From CAZRRV01 sp964602735 (GTDB taxonomy: Bacteria > Bacillota > Clostridia > Oscillospirales > Acutalibacteraceae): 16,638 nucleotides of DNA. The notes beneath the pieces were generated by a model. That model ran no database searches. It was not told where the DNA came from and saw nothing but the letters and a program-made list of their open reading frames with translations. Location of the stretch: positions 1-16,638 of the forward strand of contig CAZRRV010000034.1 of NCBI GenBank assembly GCA_964602735.1. Direction: 5' to 3'. Position numbers and translations under genes: made by a program. Of this stretch, positions 14,080-16,638 are shown piece after piece; positions within the stretch are counted from its first letter, which is position 1, and each line of letters opens with the position of its first letter.

Positions 14080-14115
14080 AAAAGCGGAGAGAACATATTA
14101 CTCTCCGCTTTTTTT
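14080..14115. terminator. Bidirectional rho-independent terminator between yabR and tadA
   Basis: A 12-bp stem, AAAAGCGGAGAG (14080-14091) and CTCTCCGCTTTT (14101-14112), encloses a 9-base loop. On the plus strand it ends in a run of seven Ts (14109-14115). On the minus strand the stem is followed by a T-rich stretch as well. The tadA stop codon (14098-14100, minus strand) lies inside the loop, so both convergent operons share this element. Confidence 0.9.
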
Positions 14116-14550
14116 CCGTATATCCGCGAAACGGTTATTTATCAGTTCATCGCATTCTTTCTCCATTATCCCTCCGTATATCTCTGTCTTCCCGTATCGG
14201 AAAAGCTTCGATAAATCGGCAACCGAGCCGAAAGCGCCCGTCTTTTCACTGTACGAGCCGAAATATACGCGCCGTATTCTTGCCGACAGAATGGCTCCCG
14301 CGCACATTGGGCACGGTTCGAGCGTAACATAAATATCGCATTCGTTGAGCCGCCAGGATGATTCTTTTATGCACGCCGCGTGTATCGCCGCTATTTCCGC
14401 GTGGCCCAGCGCCGTGTTGCCGTGTTCGCGGAATTCGCTCCCGCGCGCGATAATTTCTCCGCTTTTTACGATTACCGCGCCCACGGGAATTTCCCCTTTT
14501 CCGGCGGCGTTCGCTTCCGCTATCGCCTCCTGCATAAACCTGTTAAACAT
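14098..14550 (-). CDS. tadA: tRNA adenosine deaminase TadA
   Basis: This 150-residue zinc-dependent deaminase converts A34 to inosine in the tRNA-Arg(ACG) anticodon, an essential decoding modification in most bacteria. The catalytic motifs are GHAE (His50 zinc ligand, Glu52 proton shuttle) and EPCPMC (Cys80 and Cys83 zinc ligands). They are followed by ARIRRVYFGS and the KTGAFGSV loop, characteristic of TadA rather than cytidine deaminase. I chose the ATG at 14550, two bases after the stop of the upstream CPBP gene, because it gives a normal-length TadA beginning MFNRFMQEAI. A longer in-frame start at 14628 would read through the CPBP coding region. The ribosome binding site is weak, so expression likely relies on coupling to the upstream gene. 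Confidence 0.93.
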   Translation of the reverse strand: MFNRFMQEAIAEANAAGKGEIPVGAVIVKSGEIIARGSEFREHGNTALGHAEIAAIHAACIKESSWRLNECDIYVTLEPCPMCAGAILSARIRRVYFGSYSEKTGAFGSVADLSKLFRYGKTEIYGGIMEKECDELINNRFADIRKKSGE

Positions 14551-14552
14551 CG

Positions 14553-15521
14553 CTAAAATCCGATTTGCGTCAGAACAATCTGTATTCCCATCACAACAAA
14601 ATAAACTATCATAAGCGGAGATCCGCAAACCGTTCCGGCGCCGTCAAGGGTAAGCGCAGCGGCGGGTTCCCCGTCTTTATGTTTTACGCCGAGCAGAACC
14701 GTACCGAATAATCCCAGCGCCAGCATTAAAATAAAATACAGAAGAACTATCGCTTCCGAATTGGCGGGTCCGACCGCATTCGAAATATAGTCCAGAATTA
14801 TCGAACAGAAATTGTTGAAAAAATGCAGCGCGACCGCGGGAAATATCGAATTTGTTCGCACGGTGATATATCCGAGAAAAAGTCCGAGCAGAAACGCAAA
14901 CGGAATTTGAACCAGATTTCCGTGCATAAGCCCGAACAGCAGTGCGGAAATAAACACGGCGGCCCCGTCTCCGACACGTTTCCTTAACACGCCGATAAGT
15001 ACGCCGCGCATGGCGAATTCTTCTACCAGAGCGGGCAGCACGGCGCCGCTCAAAAGGGTGAGCGCTACTCCGAAAAAGCCGGTCGGGTTGGGAAGTTCGG
15101 AGCCTTCGGGGGGCATACCCAGCGACGAAAGCACCGATGCGAACAGGTTGTTTCCTACATTGGCGAGCGCCGCGACGCCGCATCCCGTAAGGAACAGCGG
15201 CGTGAAATCTTCGAATTTTACTTTCCCGGTTGGGAATATATCGCGTATGTTCTCATTTGTAAACAGCAGAAAGAAAATCGGAGGTATAATAAAAACCGTT
15301 GCGGAAAATACAATTTGAAAAATAAGCGCCGTTTCGGGTTGCCGTGAAAGCAGTTGCGTGTTTCCCGTTACCGTTAATGCCAACGACAGTATGAAATTCA
15401 GGATCCACGCCAGCAATTCGGCAATCAGCATCATTCCGCCCGCGCTGTTCCCCGCAACCGACAGCTTTCTTTTTTTCTCCGATTTGGCAAAAGACGCCGG
15501 ATCGGTATTATACCGATACAA
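14553..15521 (-). CDS. CPBP-family intramembrane glutamic protease
   Basis: This 322-residue polytopic membrane protein has the three CPBP (Abi/Rce1-like) motifs in order: EEFAMR (Glu167, Glu168, Arg172), FGLMHGN (His200) and HFFNN (His233). Several transmembrane segments flank them, and a hydrophilic cytoplasmic N-terminus spans about 30 residues. Family members act as prenyl-protein-type or bacteriocin-immunity-related intramembrane proteases; the substrate here is unknown. The start is a TTG at 15521, supported by a very strong AGGAGGTG about eight bases upstream on the minus strand. The next in-frame Met lies at about residue 30. The ribosome binding site sits just past the yebC stop (15542-15544), and the tadA ATG begins two bases after this gene's stop, so all three genes form one operon. 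Confidence 0.9.
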   Translation of the reverse strand: MYRYNTDPASFAKSEKKRKLSVAGNSAGGMMLIAELLAWILNFILSLALTVTGNTQLLSRQPETALIFQIVFSATVFIIPPIFFLLFTNENIRDIFPTGKVKFEDFTPLFLTGCGVAALANVGNNLFASVLSSLGMPPEGSELPNPTGFFGVALTLLSGAVLPALVEEFAMRGVLIGVLRKRVGDGAAVFISALLFGLMHGNLVQIPFAFLLGLFLGYITVRTNSIFPAVALHFFNNFCSIILDYISNAVGPANSEAIVLLYFILMLALGLFGTVLLGVKHKDGEPAAALTLDGAGTVCGSPLMIVYFVVMGIQIVLTQIGF

Positions 15522-15541
15522 ACCGCCGCACCTCCTCCCGG

Positions 15542-16270
15542 TTATTCCTCCGCGTCCCAGTTGTGATAAACATTCTGAACATCGTCGTTATCATCGAGCA
15601 TATCGAGCAGTTTTTCCATTTTCGCCCGGTTCTCGGCGTCGGGAATGGAGGTTTCCGTTATCGGGACATACGCCGCCTCGGCCGACAGAAATTCATATCC
15701 CTTTTTTGCGAGCGCCTCGCTTACCTCGCTTACCGAGTTCGGATCCGTAGATATTTCGAATACTTCCCCGTCGAAATTAAAATCATCGGCTCCGGCATCA
15801 AGCGCGTCTTCCATAACGGTATCTTCATCTAAGCCCTCGCCGTCGATAAGTATAATCCCTTTGCGGTTGAATAAAAACATAACCGAACCCGACTGCCCCA
15901 AATTGCCTCCGTATTTATCAAAATAATGGCGCAAATCGCCGGCGGTTCGGTTGCGATTGTCGGTAAGCGTTTCGACAACCACCGCCACCCCGCACGGACC
16001 GTAGCCCTCGTAAACAATCTCTTCGTATTCGCTGCCGCCGGATTCGCCTGCGGCCTTCTTTATTATGCGTTCTATATTGTCGTTCGGTACGTTGTTGGCT
16101 TTCGCTTTCGCTATCGCGTCGCGCAGTTTACCGTTCTGTTCCGGGTCGGGGCCGCCCGCGCGGACAATCACCGCGAGTTCTCGCCCTATTTTAGTAAATA
16201 CTTTGGCGCGCTGCTGATCCGTTTTTTCTTTTTTCCGTTTGATGTTGTTCCATTTGGAATGGCCGGACAT
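15542..16270 (-). CDS. yebC: YebC/PmpR/TACO1-family regulatory protein
   Basis: This 242-residue protein starts with the invariant MSGHSKWNNIKRKKEKTD and contains the family blocks RAKVFTKIGRELAV, RDAIAKAKANNVPNDNIERI and YEGYGPCGVAVVVE. It continues with LTDNRNRT, GNLG..GSV.FLF and a C-terminal DMLDDNDDVQNVYHNWD. Family members have been described as DNA-binding regulators (PmpR). YebC and the mitochondrial TACO1 have more recently been linked to translation of proline-rich or difficult sequences; which role applies here is not visible. The ATG at 16270 has GGGAGAG upstream on the minus strand. It is the first gene of an operon with the CPBP protease and tadA and has its own promoter. Confidence 0.95.
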   Translation of the reverse strand: MSGHSKWNNIKRKKEKTDQQRAKVFTKIGRELAVIVRAGGPDPEQNGKLRDAIAKAKANNVPNDNIERIIKKAAGESGGSEYEEIVYEGYGPCGVAVVVETLTDNRNRTAGDLRHYFDKYGGNLGQSGSVMFLFNRKGIILIDGEGLDEDTVMEDALDAGADDFNFDGEVFEISTDPNSVSEVSEALAKKGYEFLSAEAAYVPITETSIPDAENRAKMEKLLDMLDDNDDVQNVYHNWDAEE

Positions 16271-16300
16271 AATTTTCTCTCCCGTTTTTTTATATACGGT

Positions 16301-16329
16301 ATTCTAACATATTTTACGGCGTTTTACAA
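16301..16329 (-). promoter_or_regulatory. Promoter of yebC-CPBP-tadA operon
   Basis: On the minus strand TTGTAA (plus 16324-16329) and TAGAAT (plus 16301-16306, five of six consensus bases) are 17 bases apart. A TG one base before the -10 forms an extended -10 element. The distance to the yebC start is about 30 bases. Confidence 0.7.
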
Positions 16330-16411
16330 CACTGCGGCCGTAATTTTACAAAATAGAAACAAATTTAACAATGCGGAACGGCACGTTATGCTGAACTGCC
16401 TTAAACCGGGT

Positions 16412-16454
16412 AAAAAATTTTTATTGACAAACAGGGGGGGGGGTATAATATAAT
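16412..16454 (+). promoter_or_regulatory. Candidate phase-variable promoter with poly-G spacer
   Basis: An A6T5 tract (16412-16422) resembling an UP element precedes a perfect -35 TTGACA (16424-16429). A run of ten Gs (16434-16443) leads directly into a perfect -10 TATAAT (16444-16449), and a second overlapping TATAAT lies at 16449-16454. The spacers are 14 and 19 bases, both away from the optimal 17. Slippage in the G-run would change spacing and hence promoter strength. Slipped-strand poly-G/poly-C spacers controlling surface proteins are established in other bacteria (for example porA and opc in Neisseria). Here it is an inference from sequence. Confidence 0.75.
16434..16443 (+). repeat. 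Homopolymer of ten G
   Basis: An uninterrupted G10 run lies in the spacer of the promoter of the downstream lipoprotein gene. It is the longest G or C homopolymer I noticed in the window, and its length is prone to replication slippage and to sequencing error. Confidence 0.9.
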
Positions 16455-16501
16455 TAAGTAGTGTCTGCTTTCGGGGAAAACAAAACAAAGACGTGGTTAT
16501 A

Positions 16502-16638
16502 ATGATGAAAATAAAAGCAGCGAATTTTTTACGCCTTGCCTCCGCTTTTCTGTCGGCCGTCTGCTTAACGGTTTGCTTTTGTTCCTGCGGGAGGGAAACC
16601 GCAGGTGCGTCAAGCAAAACGGCGGTATCTTCAAGCGC
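16502..16638 (+). CDS. Truncated lipoprotein gene, runs off the window
   Basis: The first 45 codons of a lipoprotein are present. Two consecutive ATG codons (16502 and 16505) are followed by a signal peptide with a basic start and a hydrophobic core (FLRLASAFLSAVCLTVCF). It ends in a lipobox-like F-C-S-Cys29, after which GRETAGASSKTAVSSS begins a Ser-rich linker. The function cannot be told, because the mature domain lies beyond the right edge. The linker style resembles the two lipoproteins of the transporter unit, so it may be another surface protein or binding protein. No strong ribosome binding site is visible before the ATG pair. It is the gene served by the poly-G promoter and is divergent from yebC. 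Confidence 0.8.
   Translation, partial: MMKIKAANFLRLASAFLSAVCLTVCFCSCGRETAGASSKTAVSSS

Noticed and set aside
16324..16617. A 97-codon minus-strand open frame at the right edge
   Set aside because: It spans the promoter region and the start of the lipoprotein gene, and it has low-complexity sequence and no motifs.

Overview
This window looks like chromosomal DNA from a Gram-positive anaerobe of the Bacillota, probably class Clostridia and possibly an Oscillospirales-type gut lineage. The class is an inference. It rests on strong AGGAGG-type ribosome binding sites, sigma-A-like promoters, lipoproteins with long Ser/Gly-rich or Pro/Glu-rich linkers, the DivIC-YabR gene pair, and the YugP, YebC and TadA content. 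Base composition is roughly balanced and looks even by eye. I see no insertion sequence, phage, CRISPR array, tRNA or rRNA.

Region 1 (112-9748, plus strand) is one five-gene unit for the cell surface. Two MalF/MalG-type sugar ABC permeases are followed by a family-1 solute-binding lipoprotein. Next comes a lipoprotein with a ComEC-like metallo-beta-lactamase domain, and then a 1662-residue membrane-anchored right-handed beta-helix protein. The last is built from about three dozen GGA[I/V]/FxxN repeats of the kind known from chlamydial Pmp proteins. No ABC ATPase is encoded, so a shared MsiK/MalK-like ATPase elsewhere is likely. A 15-bp perfect hairpin (9782-9815) ends the unit.

Region 2 (9936-11341, minus strand) is a two-gene operon: an XRE/S24 self-cleaving-type repressor and a YugP-family membrane zinc protease. 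It diverges from Region 3 through an intergenic segment with good promoters facing both ways and short palindromes that could be operators.

Region 3 (11588-14008, plus strand) holds housekeeping genes. aroE and aroK abut exactly (shikimate pathway). After a hairpin-rich, AT-rich gap with its own promoter come divIC (cell division) and a yabR-like S1-domain protein. A terminator at 14080-14115 is shared with the convergent operon.

Region 4 (14098-16270, minus strand) is a compact operon read in the order yebC, CPBP intramembrane protease, tadA.

The right edge (16412-16638, plus strand) starts a truncated lipoprotein gene. Its promoter has perfect TTGACA and TATAAT boxes separated by a run of ten Gs that gives non-optimal spacing. 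This is a strong candidate for phase variation by slipped-strand mispairing, and it is the most novel regulatory signal here. The most distinctive protein-level observation is the combination of the ComEC-like lipoprotein and the giant Pmp-like beta-helix protein with a sugar importer.
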